Positions 8,935 through 16,851 of a DNA stretch of 64,000 nt are shown piece after piece (within the stretch, counting starts at the first letter, position 1; every line of letters starts with the position of its first letter). Under the pieces are notes generated by a model. That model had not been told where the DNA came from, did no database searches, and was given only the letters and a program-made list of their open reading frames with translations. The position numbers and the translations under genes were made by a program. This DNA is from CAYXFD01 sp964464175 (lineage in GTDB: Bacteria; Cloacimonadota; Cloacimonadia; Cloacimonadales; JAJBBL01): NCBI GenBank assembly GCA_964464175.1, contig CAYXFD010000010.1, positions 1 to 64,000 on the forward strand, read 5' to 3'.

Positions 8935-9335
8935 CAGTATTACCTCCGCCTTATTCTCTTTTCGTCAAAGATTTACGTGCTGAGCAAAATGTAAATGAAA
9001 ATCTTATAAACTCTCCTCGTAGCTCTTTTTAACCTTAATAACCAAAGAACCGATTCTTAATCACACCAGAGCTTTTCTGCAATCATAAGCAGAACCGGAA
9101 GATTGTCCGTCATTACCCTTGGTAAGAGAGTTTTTCATAATAATTACTCCATCCTCTCTTGTTGAAGAATCGTTCTAAGTTCACTCTCTCTCTTTTCAAA
9201 ACCATTGAACAAATTTATTGACACTCAAACTTATCCTGAAAAAAATATTACGGTTATCATCTTTACCTTGTTTTATCACTGAGATGATAAATTGTATATC
9301 ATGCTAAGCTAAAGAAGATATGGAATGGAGATTCG
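8935..9335. other. Divergent intergenic region, no gene seen
   Basis: About 400 bp between the acetyltransferase and the ferredoxin-EtfA gene. It contains a TTGACA at 9218-9223, but the nearest -10-like sequence (TATTAC at 9246) is 22 bp away, so no promoter is claimed. No etfB or other coding frame is present. Confidence 0.6.
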
Positions 9336-10523
9336 ATGATTGAAGTAATTGTCAACAAATGTGTAGGTTGCAAGCTTTGTCTTAAAGCTTGTGCCTATGA
9401 TGCTATCATTATTGAAGATAAAACTGCTGAGATTATAGCTGAAAAATGCACTCTTTGCGGTGCCTGTGTCAGCGCTTGCCCCTTCGAAGCAATTTTTATC
9501 CGCAAAGAACAGCAGTACACAGTAAACAAAGAAGAATATGAAGGTGTATGGGTCTTTGCGGAACAAAAAGAAGGGATTCTGGCTCCGGTAGTTATGGAAC
9601 TGTTAGGAAAAGGTACTGAATTAGCAGCTACCCGGGAATGTGAACTAACCGCTGTTTTACTCGGATATCAGGTAGAGCATTTAACCGAAGAGTTGATTGC
9701 CTACGGTGCTGACAAAGTTATTCTGATTGATGATCCGGAATTGCATAACTTCTCGGATCAAACCTACACAAAGGGATTTGTCGAAGTCGCCAAAAAATAT
9801 AAGCCGGAAGTTATCTTAGCCGGGGCAACCGTCGTCGGGCGTTCCTTCATCCCCAGAGTTGCCGTGGAACTTGAAACCGGCTTAACTGCTGATTGTACCG
9901 GACTGGCAATTGATGAAGAGACGAACGATCTATTACAGACACGTCCCGCTTTCGGCGGCAATATCATGGCTACGATCCTGACTCCGAATCATCGTCCGCA
10001 AATGGCAACTGTCAGGCACAAGGTCATGACACCTCTGGCTAAAGATGTTGAACGTTCCGGAACGATCATCAGTGAAACTGTTGCCTTCGAGGATTTAGAT
10101 GCCAAAGAAAGATTCGTGGGCTTTAAGAAAGATATAACTCAAACTCTTAGTCTGACCGAAGCTAATTTTGTGGTTTCGGGCGGCAGGGGTTTGAAGGATA
10201 AAAAGAATTTCGCCCTGATCGAAGACTTGGCAAAAGCTCTGGGAGGAGCGGTAGGAGCTTCCAGAGCAGCGGTTGATGCGGAATGGATCAGTTACCCGCA
10301 TCAGGTAGGTCAAACCGGAAAAACTATTAAACCGAGGATCTACATAGCAGCCGGCATATCGGGAGCTATTCAGCATTTAGCCGGTATGCAGTCATCCGAT
10401 TATATTATCGCGATCAACAAGGATAAAGATGCTCCTATCTTCAAAATTGCCGATGTCGGTATCGTAGGTGATCTGTTCGAGATCATCCCTAAACTGACGA
10501 AAAAATTACAATCCAATGAGTAA
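9336..10523 (+). CDS. etfA: Electron transfer flavoprotein alpha subunit with N-terminal 2[4Fe-4S] ferredoxin domain
   Basis: 395 residues. Residues 1-60 are a bacterial ferredoxin with two CxxCxxCxxxC sets (Cys9/12/15/19 and Cys38/41/44/48). The rest is EtfA: an N-terminal nucleotide-binding-like domain, then the FAD domain with SGGRGLKDKKN, VGASRAAVDAEW, HQVGQTGKTIKP, IAAGISGAIQHLAGM and ADVGIVGDLFEI. EtfA pairs with EtfB to pass electrons between acyl-CoA dehydrogenases and other carriers. Ferredoxin-fused EtfA is known from anaerobes, including the caffeyl-CoA reductase Etf CarE, often linked to flavin-based bifurcation. No etfB lies beside it, so the partner must be elsewhere. An acyl-CoA dehydrogenase at 57.8 kb is a possible client. 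GGAG is 5 nt before the ATG; the next gene follows after 6 bp. Confidence 0.92.
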   Translation: MIEVIVNKCVGCKLCLKACAYDAIIIEDKTAEIIAEKCTLCGACVSACPFEAIFIRKEQQYTVNKEEYEGVWVFAEQKEGILAPVVMELLGKGTELAATRECELTAVLLGYQVEHLTEELIAYGADKVILIDDPELHNFSDQTYTKGFVEVAKKYKPEVILAGATVVGRSFIPRVAVELETGLTADCTGLAIDEETNDLLQTRPAFGGNIMATILTPNHRPQMATVRHKVMTPLAKDVERSGTIISETVAFEDLDAKERFVGFKKDITQTLSLTEANFVVSGGRGLKDKKNFALIEDLAKALGGAVGASRAAVDAEWISYPHQVGQTGKTIKPRIYIAAGISGAIQHLAGMQSSDYIIAINKDKDAPIFKIADVGIVGDLFEIIPKLTKKLQSNE

Positions 10524-10529
10524 AAATGA

Positions 10530-11750
10530 ATGAAAATATCCGTTGCTGCTGCCGTATTCAATGCCGATAGAGTTATCGATAAAACCTCCGTCGAGTTAAA
10601 AAGCCATCTGCTTAATGATACGAGAAGCAGTATCGACCTGAAGGGCTGTCATGCTTATAAGCCCTTGATAAATTCCCATGACCATTTGATTGGAAACTGG
10701 TATCCTCCTGCTAAAGATAACGAGCTTTACCCCAATGCTCACATTTGGGTAAAAGAGATGCAGAACACCGACTCTGTCCTGGAAAGGAACATGGTGTTCA
10801 AAAATAACCGTTTCCCAATGGATTTCATGGTAGGTAACGGAAAGATTTTAGCTCTGTTAGGGGGTTATAAGAATCTCTTCTCAGGAGTTACTACCGTCCA
10901 GGACCATGCTCCAAAACAGAAAAACAGTTATTATGACCTCTTCCCTATCGAGGTGATGAAAGAGTATCAACAATGCCATTCTCTCACCCTCGGAAATTTC
11001 TGGGGAGGTGATGAACCGATAAAAGAATGGCGCTCTTCGAAAGGAGAATTACCCTTTATAGTCCATCTGGGAGAGGGATTAGACAGAGACACGGGCCGGG
11101 AGTTCTCCCGCCTGAAAGATATGGGGTTATTACAACCCAATACTCTGCTTATTCACGGAATTTCTTTAACAAAAAAAGAGATCAGGGAATGTGCCGAAGC
11201 GGGTACATCTATTTGCTGGTGCACTTATTCCAATTACTTTCTTATCGGAAAGACTCTCGATATCGATAGCTGCCTGGAGTATGGAGTAAATGTAGTTATC
11301 GGCACCGACTCAACCCTGTCAGGATCGATAAATCTATTGCACGAATTACAATATGCCCATAAGAAATTTCCTCATATCCCTACCAAAGAGCTATACCGAA
11401 TGGTTAATCACAATGCTGTGAAGGCACTCTTTCTCCCTCCAAATAGATCCGAGCTCTCCGAAAAGAATAACGAGAATCTTCTCATAATCCGGGCAAAAAA
11501 GAGTGACCCATTTGAAAATCTGATGGAAATCGATTATGATGACATTGTTCTCCTAATTCATAAAGGAAAACCACTATATGGAGAGGCAAGATTGCTCGAT
11601 CATTTTAGAGTAGATGAAACAGAATTCTTCACTTATAAAAAGAAAGATACTAATTACTTCGTTATTGGTCATCCTGAAAGAATAGTGGCTGAGATCGAAG
11701 AACTGCTCGGTCATAAGAAAAACCTCCCTTATTTACCATTTCAACAATGA
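10530..11750 (+). CDS. Amidohydrolase-superfamily metal-dependent hydrolase
   Basis: 406-residue cytoplasmic protein of the amidohydrolase superfamily (TIM-barrel hydrolases of C-N bonds in nucleobases, ureides and related compounds). Visible metal-site motifs: NSHDHLIG near 49-56 (HxH), FIVHLGEG and LLIHGISLT with single histidines for later barrel strands, and VVIGTDSTLSG with the catalytic Asp. A GVTTVQDHAP segment is also typical. The substrate is not evident; the closest resemblance is to the cytosine-deaminase/chlorohydrolase branch. It sits 6 bp after etfA and overlaps queE by 4 bp (ATGA), so the three are probably translated as one unit. A role in deazapurine metabolism next to queE is possible but unsupported. 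Confidence 0.75.
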   Translation: MKISVAAAVFNADRVIDKTSVELKSHLLNDTRSSIDLKGCHAYKPLINSHDHLIGNWYPPAKDNELYPNAHIWVKEMQNTDSVLERNMVFKNNRFPMDFMVGNGKILALLGGYKNLFSGVTTVQDHAPKQKNSYYDLFPIEVMKEYQQCHSLTLGNFWGGDEPIKEWRSSKGELPFIVHLGEGLDRDTGREFSRLKDMGLLQPNTLLIHGISLTKKEIRECAEAGTSICWCTYSNYFLIGKTLDIDSCLEYGVNVVIGTDSTLSGSINLLHELQYAHKKFPHIPTKELYRMVNHNAVKALFLPPNRSELSEKNNENLLIIRAKKSDPFENLMEIDYDDIVLLIHKGKPLYGEARLLDHFRVDETEFFTYKKKDTNYFVIGHPERIVAEIEELLGHKKNLPYLPFQQ

Positions 11751-12388
11751 TTGATCTGCGGGAAATATTCCTCAGCATTCAGGGAGAATCAACCTATTCC
11801 GGACTACCCTGTATCTTCATCAGATTAGCAGGCTGTAATCTCCGCTGTTCTTATTGTGATACAGTATATAGCTACGAAAAATCTTTATCCTTAGACTCTG
11901 CCGGCATCCTGCAAAAAATCAGTAAATACGAACCGGTAAAACTGGTTGAAATAACAGGCGGAGAACCGTTATTGCAAAATCAAGTTTACTCATTAATTGC
12001 GAGCCTATATACAAAGGGATATCGGATACTCTTGGAAACTAACGGTTCGCTCTCTTTAGAAAAGACACCCGGTTATGTAAAAAAAATCGTCGATGTCAAA
12101 TGTCCGGGTAGCTCTGAACAGAACTCCTTTCTTCTCTCTAATCTGCAATATCTCAAACGGGATGATGAGTTGAAATTTGTGCTTACCGATTATGATGATT
12201 ATTGTTTTGCTAAAGAGTTTATCAAAACTCATCAAATCACCAATATTCCAGTCCATTTCTCCCCTGTTACCACCACACTTTCACCCGAAAGACTGGCAGA
12301 ATGGATCCTTAAGGACAGATTAGCTGTACGACTGCATCTCCAAATCCATAAGCTTATCTGGGGGTCCAAAGAAGAAGGGGTTTTCTGA
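11747..12388 (+). CDS. queE: 7-carboxy-7-deazaguanine synthase (radical SAM)
   Basis: 213-residue radical SAM enzyme converting 6-carboxy-tetrahydropterin to 7-carboxy-7-deazaguanine in queuosine precursor synthesis. The N-terminus EIFLSIQGESTYSGLPCIFI is diagnostic, followed by the cluster motif CNLRCSYC (Cys30/34/37) and the SAM-binding ITGGEPLLQ. The chain ends LHLQIHKLIWG, as in the family. It overlaps the amidohydrolase stop by 4 bp. Other queuosine genes (queC, queD, queF, tgt) are not in the window, but the last-step reductase queH is at 28.7 kb. Confidence 0.92.
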   Translation: MIDLREIFLSIQGESTYSGLPCIFIRLAGCNLRCSYCDTVYSYEKSLSLDSAGILQKISKYEPVKLVEITGGEPLLQNQVYSLIASLYTKGYRILLETNGSLSLEKTPGYVKKIVDVKCPGSSEQNSFLLSNLQYLKRDDELKFVLTDYDDYCFAKEFIKTHQITNIPVHFSPVTTTLSPERLAEWILKDRLAVRLHLQIHKLIWGSKEEGVF

Positions 12389-12589
12389 ACAGTTCACAGC
12401 AATTACCACTATCCTTTAACAACAGATAGCCCTTCTTTGCCTTCTTCATTCCAGTATTATCCAACCGGTAAGTAGGGAAAAATTCAGCAGCAGGTGGAGA
12501 AATATTGCCCGATTTGTATTTTTTTATGGACAATAACCCTGTTGACAATCTTTTTTGCACACAAAGAATATGATACAGGATAAAGGGTT

Positions 12590-14488
12590 TTGAGTCAAAT
12601 TGAGAGTATAGTTTCCGGCGTTAATATCAGCAAACGTTTCACTGAACGCTTCATTCTCAAGGATGTGGCATTCGGTGTAGCTGCCGGCGAACGGATCGGT
12701 TTGATTGGGAATAACGGCAGTGGCAAAACGACTCTCTTAAGCCTTATCGCCGGTATAGAGCTTCCTGACCAGGGGAAAATAACCCGTAAACGGGAACTTT
12801 CCATTGAATATCTTCCTCAGGAACCTGTTATTGATCCCGAATCGACTCTTTTCGGACACATCTATCATAGCAGTAATCCCGATTTTAGATTGCTGCGTCA
12901 GTATCATGAACTTTCGGATACCCTTGCTGATGATTTCTCCAATGAATTACTCAGAAAACAGCAGGAACTCCATTCTGAAATTGAGAGGAAGGGTGCCTGG
13001 TCTGTTGAACACCGGACATTAGCAATTCTCAATAAGCTCGGATTCAATCAATATAAGATAAAGGCCAGTATCCTTTCCGGAGGTCAGTCCAGAAAACTCG
13101 ACCTGGCAAGGGTACTGACAACGAATCCTGACCTGCTTCTTCTTGATGAGCCGACCAATCATCTCGATACTGAGGTCATTGAATGGCTGCAGGATTACCT
13201 GATCGGTTTTTCCGGTTCAGTTATCTTTGTTACGCATGACCGCTACTTTCTTGATGCGGTAAGTACCAGAATTATCGAACTGGAAGAGGGAAACCTCTAC
13301 TCTTACAAAGGTTCCTACAGCTTCTATCTGCAGCAAAAACAAATACAGCTTCAAGATCGTGAAAGAAAAGAGGTAAGAAGGGCAGCGCAGCTGCGGAAAG
13401 AATTAAAATGGCTGGCCAGAGGAGCAAAAGCAAGAACTTCCAAGCCCAAAGACCATGTTGACAGGGTAATGGAGCTTCTGGATAAGTCTTATCTGACTGA
13501 CGAAAAGGATATTGAATTGACCTTCCCTTCACATCGTCTGGGGAAAACAATTCTGGAAGTTAATAACATCACTAAGAGTTATGAAACTGAGCTATTCCAG
13601 GATTTCTCTCACATCTTTCAAAAGAATGAGAGAATCGGGATCATCGGCAATAACGGAACGGGTAAGACCACTCTCTTGAAAGTACTGACCACAGAACAAA
13701 AACCGGACAGCGGAACGGTAAAAATCGGTTTGAATACCCGCTTTGCTTTTTTTGAACAAATGCCGGAAAAATTACCCGCTAACATCACTGTAAGCGGTTA
13801 TGTCAAAATGGTTTGTGAGAACATCAGGACAGCGGACGGCAAAGTTCATCATGTCAGCGATATTTTGGAAAGATTCAATTTCACCGGCAAAGAACAGCAG
13901 CGTAAGATTCACACTCTCTCCGGAGGAGAGAAGAAACGCTTGCAGCTACTCAAATCACTGATTTTTGGTGCTAACTTTATTATTCTGGACGAACCTACCA
14001 ATGATCTCGACATTAAAACTCTGGAGATTCTGGAAGATTATCTCGACTCCTTTGAGGGCTGCCTGCTCGTTGTTTCGCACGACCGTTTCTTTCTTGACCG
14101 GACCATTGATTACCTGTTCATCTTTGACGGCACAAAGATCAGGAAATTTGCCGGCAACTATTCGGACTACCTGCTGGTGAAAAAATACTTTGCTGAGGAT
14201 ACCAATCCTCCTGACAAGAGATCCTCCTCCGGAAAACAATCATCTCCTGCTGATAAAAAAAATACCAAACCATCATACAAATATGTCAGGGAATTACAAC
14301 AATTGGAAACGCGGATCAACGAATTAGAAAGAGAAAAGGAAAAGTTAGACAAAAGATTATCCAGTGAACAAAAAAAACTGACAGCAGAGGACTACAAGAG
14401 TATTTCAGAGAATTTAACCAACCTTGAAAATGAATATATGAAGTGTTTAGACCGCTGGGAATATCTGTCAACTATAACGAAAGCATAA
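12590..14488 (+). CDS. ABC-F family ATPase (Uup/translation-factor type)
   Basis: 632-residue soluble protein with two ABC ATPase domains and no membrane segment. Domain 1: Walker A GNNGSGKTTLL near 42, signature LSGGQSRKLDLARV, Walker B LLLLDEPTNHLD. A linker rich in charge follows (RDRERKEVRRAAQLRK equivalent region), then domain 2: GNNGTGKTTLL, LSGGEKKRLQLLK and FIILDEPTNDLD. A C-terminal coiled coil of about 75 residues (from YVRELQQLETRINELEREK) matches the Uup-type tail. ABC-F proteins act on ribosomes or DNA intermediates. The start is TTG; an upstream ATG in another frame stops at once. Ten bp separate it from the NuoE-like gene. TTGACA (12542) and TATGAT (12569) upstream are 21 bp apart, too far for a standard promoter. 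Confidence 0.88.
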   Translation: MSQIESIVSGVNISKRFTERFILKDVAFGVAAGERIGLIGNNGSGKTTLLSLIAGIELPDQGKITRKRELSIEYLPQEPVIDPESTLFGHIYHSSNPDFRLLRQYHELSDTLADDFSNELLRKQQELHSEIERKGAWSVEHRTLAILNKLGFNQYKIKASILSGGQSRKLDLARVLTTNPDLLLLDEPTNHLDTEVIEWLQDYLIGFSGSVIFVTHDRYFLDAVSTRIIELEEGNLYSYKGSYSFYLQQKQIQLQDRERKEVRRAAQLRKELKWLARGAKARTSKPKDHVDRVMELLDKSYLTDEKDIELTFPSHRLGKTILEVNNITKSYETELFQDFSHIFQKNERIGIIGNNGTGKTTLLKVLTTEQKPDSGTVKIGLNTRFAFFEQMPEKLPANITVSGYVKMVCENIRTADGKVHHVSDILERFNFTGKEQQRKIHTLSGGEKKRLQLLKSLIFGANFIILDEPTNDLDIKTLEILEDYLDSFEGCLLVVSHDRFFLDRTIDYLFIFDGTKIRKFAGNYSDYLLVKKYFAEDTNPPDKRSSSGKQSSPADKKNTKPSYKYVRELQQLETRINELEREKEKLDKRLSSEQKKLTAEDYKSISENLTNLENEYMKCLDRWEYLSTITKA

Positions 14489-14498
14489 AGGAGTAGCT

Positions 14499-14954
14499 AT
14501 GAAGAATAAAGGAATGATCGAAAACATCATCGGTAAATATGAAGCCCGGAAAGGGGCTTTGATTCCTTTACTGCAAGAGATACAAGAGGAGGAGGGGTAC
14601 CTTTCCCGGGAGACTATGCAGTTTGTTGCCGATAAAACCGGAATCGGGGCAGCAGACATCTACGGAGTTGCTACCTTCTATACTATGTTCCGGCTTAAAC
14701 CGCAAGGCAAACATACTATCAGAGTATGTAAAGGAACTGCCTGTCATGTCTCCGGAGCCAATACAATAACGAATGCCCTGATGAACGAACTAAAACTGTC
14801 CGAACAGGAAGATACAACTGCCGACGGTAAATTCACTCTCTTCGAAGTAGCTTGTCTTGGCTGCTGCAGTCTTGCTCCGGTCATCATGATCGATAAGACT
14901 ACCTACGGAAAACTTAATCCTGATAAGATCTCAGAGATTATAGCATCCTACTGA
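14499..14954 (+). CDS. NuoE-like [2Fe-2S] thioredoxin-fold subunit of a soluble NADH-linked redox complex
   Basis: 151 residues, the size of NuoE/HndA/HydC proteins. It has the N-terminal helical domain (LIPLLQEIQEEEGYLSRE) and the thioredoxin-like fold with four cluster ligands in the usual pattern: Cys77-x4-Cys82 (RVCKGTACHVSGA) and Cys119-x3-Cys123 (VACLGCCSLAPV). The family carries a [2Fe-2S] cluster next to the FMN/NAD subunit in complex I, NAD(P)-linked hydrogenases, formate dehydrogenases and Bfu-type bifurcating enzymes. AAGGAG precedes the ATG. It is the first of three redox genes, followed by a NuoF-like subunit and a NuoG/GltD/Fdh-like fusion. No hydrogenase catalytic subunit is present. 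Confidence 0.92.
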   Translation: MKNKGMIENIIGKYEARKGALIPLLQEIQEEEGYLSRETMQFVADKTGIGAADIYGVATFYTMFRLKPQGKHTIRVCKGTACHVSGANTITNALMNELKLSEQEDTTADGKFTLFEVACLGCCSLAPVIMIDKTTYGKLNPDKISEIIASY

Positions 14955-14978
14955 TCTTGTTGAGGAGCATAAGTATTG

Positions 14979-15059
14979 ATGAAAAGTATGATAATAACAA
15001 AGACCCTGATCAGAGTGTTCACTTTATTGCGGCACACTCTGTCTCACCTTAGGAGGTAA
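14979..15059 (+). CDS. Possible 26-residue leader peptide between the NuoE- and NuoF-like genes
   Basis: A short frame with ATG at 14979 and TAA at 15057-15059 lies wholly inside the 107-bp gap. The peptide is basic and mildly hydrophobic (MKSMIITKTLIRVFTLLRH and seven more residues). GAGGAG is 11 nt upstream, a long spacing. The stop codon is 2 nt before the TTG start of the next gene, and its last codons AGG AGG are that gene's ribosome site. This geometry would suit translational coupling, but the frame may be chance. Confidence 0.25.
   Translation: MKSMIITKTLIRVFTLLRHTLSHLRR
15011..15041 (+). promoter_or_regulatory. Intra-operon RNA hairpin before the NuoF-like gene
   Basis: An 8-bp perfect stem, CAGAGTGT at 15011-15018 with ACACTCTG at 15034-15041, and a 15-nt loop, ends 10 bp before the AGGAGGT ribosome site. 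There is no U-run, so it is not a classical terminator. It may be a processing or stability element. Confidence 0.4.
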
Positions 15060-15061
15060 TT

Positions 15062-16834
15062 TTGGATAATATTACGGTCAAAGTTGGTTTGGCAAGCTGC
15101 GGTTTAGCGGCTGGAGCTGATGCTGTATATGAGGAGTTTAAAAAACTCCCCGCTGTACAGGAAGGAAAGATCCATCTCAAGAAAACCGGCTGTCTGGGAT
15201 ACTGTGCTATGGAACCGCTGGTAGAATTTATGGATAATGACGGGAGATTTACTCTCTATGGGGGAGTAGAACCAAAAATGATAAATGAGCTGCTCGAAGC
15301 CTTTATTTCCGGAGAAGAGCTTTCCGGACAGACAGTATTGAACTCCTCTAATACCGGGTCGGAAGACAATAACTTTGCCAAACAAAAGAGAATTGTTTTA
15401 AGGAATTCCGGTATTATCGATCCTGTTTCATTAGAAGATTATCTCCAGCGGAACGGGTATAAAGCCCTGGAAAAAGCTCTCAATGAGCTAACCCCGGAAG
15501 AGGTTATCGACACTATCAAACTTTCTGGTTTGCGGGGAAGAGGGGGAGCAGGATTTCCTACCGGTTTAAAATGGCAGTTTGCCCGGCAAGCAGCCGGTAA
15601 TAAGAAATACATAGTCTGTAATGCCGATGAAGGAGATCCCGGTGCTTTTATGGATCGTAGTATTCTGGAGGGAGATCCGCACAGCATTCTGGAAGGAATG
15701 TTGATTGCAGCTTACGCCATTGGAGCTGACGAGGGTTATCTCTACGTCCGGGCAGAATACCCCTTAGCTATTAAACACCTGCAAATCGCCATTAAGGATG
15801 CGGAAGAAAAGGGTTACCTGGGTGATAAGATTTTGGGAAAAGATTTCAATCTCCATCTTCAGATAAAGGAGGGTGCCGGCGCTTTCGTCTGCGGAGAAGA
15901 GACAGCACTTATGGCCTCCATTGAAGGGAAAAGAGGAATGCCGAATATCAGACCCCCTTTCCCTGCCCAATCAGGACTATGGGGTAAACCGACCAATATC
16001 AATAACGTAGAGACCTATGCCAACATACCCTGGATCATTACCAACGGAGCTGAGGCTTATGCTTCTTTCGGTACGGAAAAGAGCAAAGGCACGAAAGTTT
16101 TCGCTCTGGCTGGAAAGATAAAAAACAGTGGTCTTATCGAAGTGCCCATGGGTATGTCGCTACAGGAAGTGATCTATCAGGTCGGCGGGGGAATGAAAAC
16201 GGAAATACCTTTCAAGGCAGTCCAGCTCGGAGGTCCTTCCGGGGGCTGTGTACCGGCTTCTTTACTGGATACACTGGTTGATTATGATTCCATAAATAAA
16301 ACCGGTGCTATTATGGGTTCCGGTGGTATGGTAGTAATGGATGAAGCTACCTGTATGGTGGATGTGGCGAAATTCTTCCTGAATTTTACCCAGAACGAAT
16401 CGTGCGGGAAATGCACCTTCTGTCGAATCGGTACAAAAAGAATGCTGGAGATTCTCCATAAGATTTGTGACGGAAAGGGAAAAGAAGAGGATCTGGATGT
16501 TTTGGAAGATTTGGCTGAGAAGATCATTAGCAGCTCTCTTTGTGGGTTGGGACAAACAGCTCCTAATCCGGTACTGACCACTATCCGTTATTTCCGGGAA
16601 GAATACTTAGCTCATATTAATGAGAAACGGTGCCCGGCGGGAGTTTGCACTACCCTGATCACCTACCAGATATTACCCGATAAATGTATCGGCTGTACTG
16701 TCTGTGCCCGTAAGTGTCCGGTTGACGCTATCAGCGGGGAAGTAAAGAAAACTCATAAGATAGACACTGAGAAGTGCATCAAATGTGGAGTCTGTTTAGA
16801 TTCTTGTAAGTTTGCTGCAATCATTAAAACTTAA
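15062..16834 (+). CDS. NuoF-like NADH/FMN/Fe-S subunit with extra ferredoxin domains
   Basis: 590 residues, the domain layout of HndC/HydB/HymB rather than the shorter complex-I NuoF. Order: N-terminal thioredoxin-like [2Fe-2S] domain (Cys13, Cys44, Cys48 visible, one fewer than the four in NuoE); FMN/NADH domain with GLRGRGGAGFPTG at 156-168 and GAGAFVCGEETALM; SLBB domain (~340-400); the 4Fe-4S domain CGKCTFC (Cys448/451/454 and Cys494); an extra CPAGVC; and a C-terminal 2[4Fe-4S] ferredoxin (Cys542/545/548/552 and Cys572/575/578/582). It would oxidise or reduce NAD(H) and route electrons to ferredoxin-type clusters, as in bifurcating hydrogenases. The TTG start is set by AGGAGGT 6 nt upstream. 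The fusion subunit follows after 17 bp. Confidence 0.92.
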   Translation: MDNITVKVGLASCGLAAGADAVYEEFKKLPAVQEGKIHLKKTGCLGYCAMEPLVEFMDNDGRFTLYGGVEPKMINELLEAFISGEELSGQTVLNSSNTGSEDNNFAKQKRIVLRNSGIIDPVSLEDYLQRNGYKALEKALNELTPEEVIDTIKLSGLRGRGGAGFPTGLKWQFARQAAGNKKYIVCNADEGDPGAFMDRSILEGDPHSILEGMLIAAYAIGADEGYLYVRAEYPLAIKHLQIAIKDAEEKGYLGDKILGKDFNLHLQIKEGAGAFVCGEETALMASIEGKRGMPNIRPPFPAQSGLWGKPTNINNVETYANIPWIITNGAEAYASFGTEKSKGTKVFALAGKIKNSGLIEVPMGMSLQEVIYQVGGGMKTEIPFKAVQLGGPSGGCVPASLLDTLVDYDSINKTGAIMGSGGMVVMDEATCMVDVAKFFLNFTQNESCGKCTFCRIGTKRMLEILHKICDGKGKEEDLDVLEDLAEKIISSSLCGLGQTAPNPVLTTIRYFREEYLAHINEKRCPAGVCTTLITYQILPDKCIGCTVCARKCPVDAISGEVKKTHKIDTEKCIKCGVCLDSCKFAAIIKT

Positions 16835-16851
16835 GAGGCGGGAGAAAAATT

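Noticed and set aside
12542..12574. TTGACA ... TATGAT promoter before the ABC-F gene
   Set aside because: The two hexamers are 21 bp apart, outside the usual 16-19 bp range.
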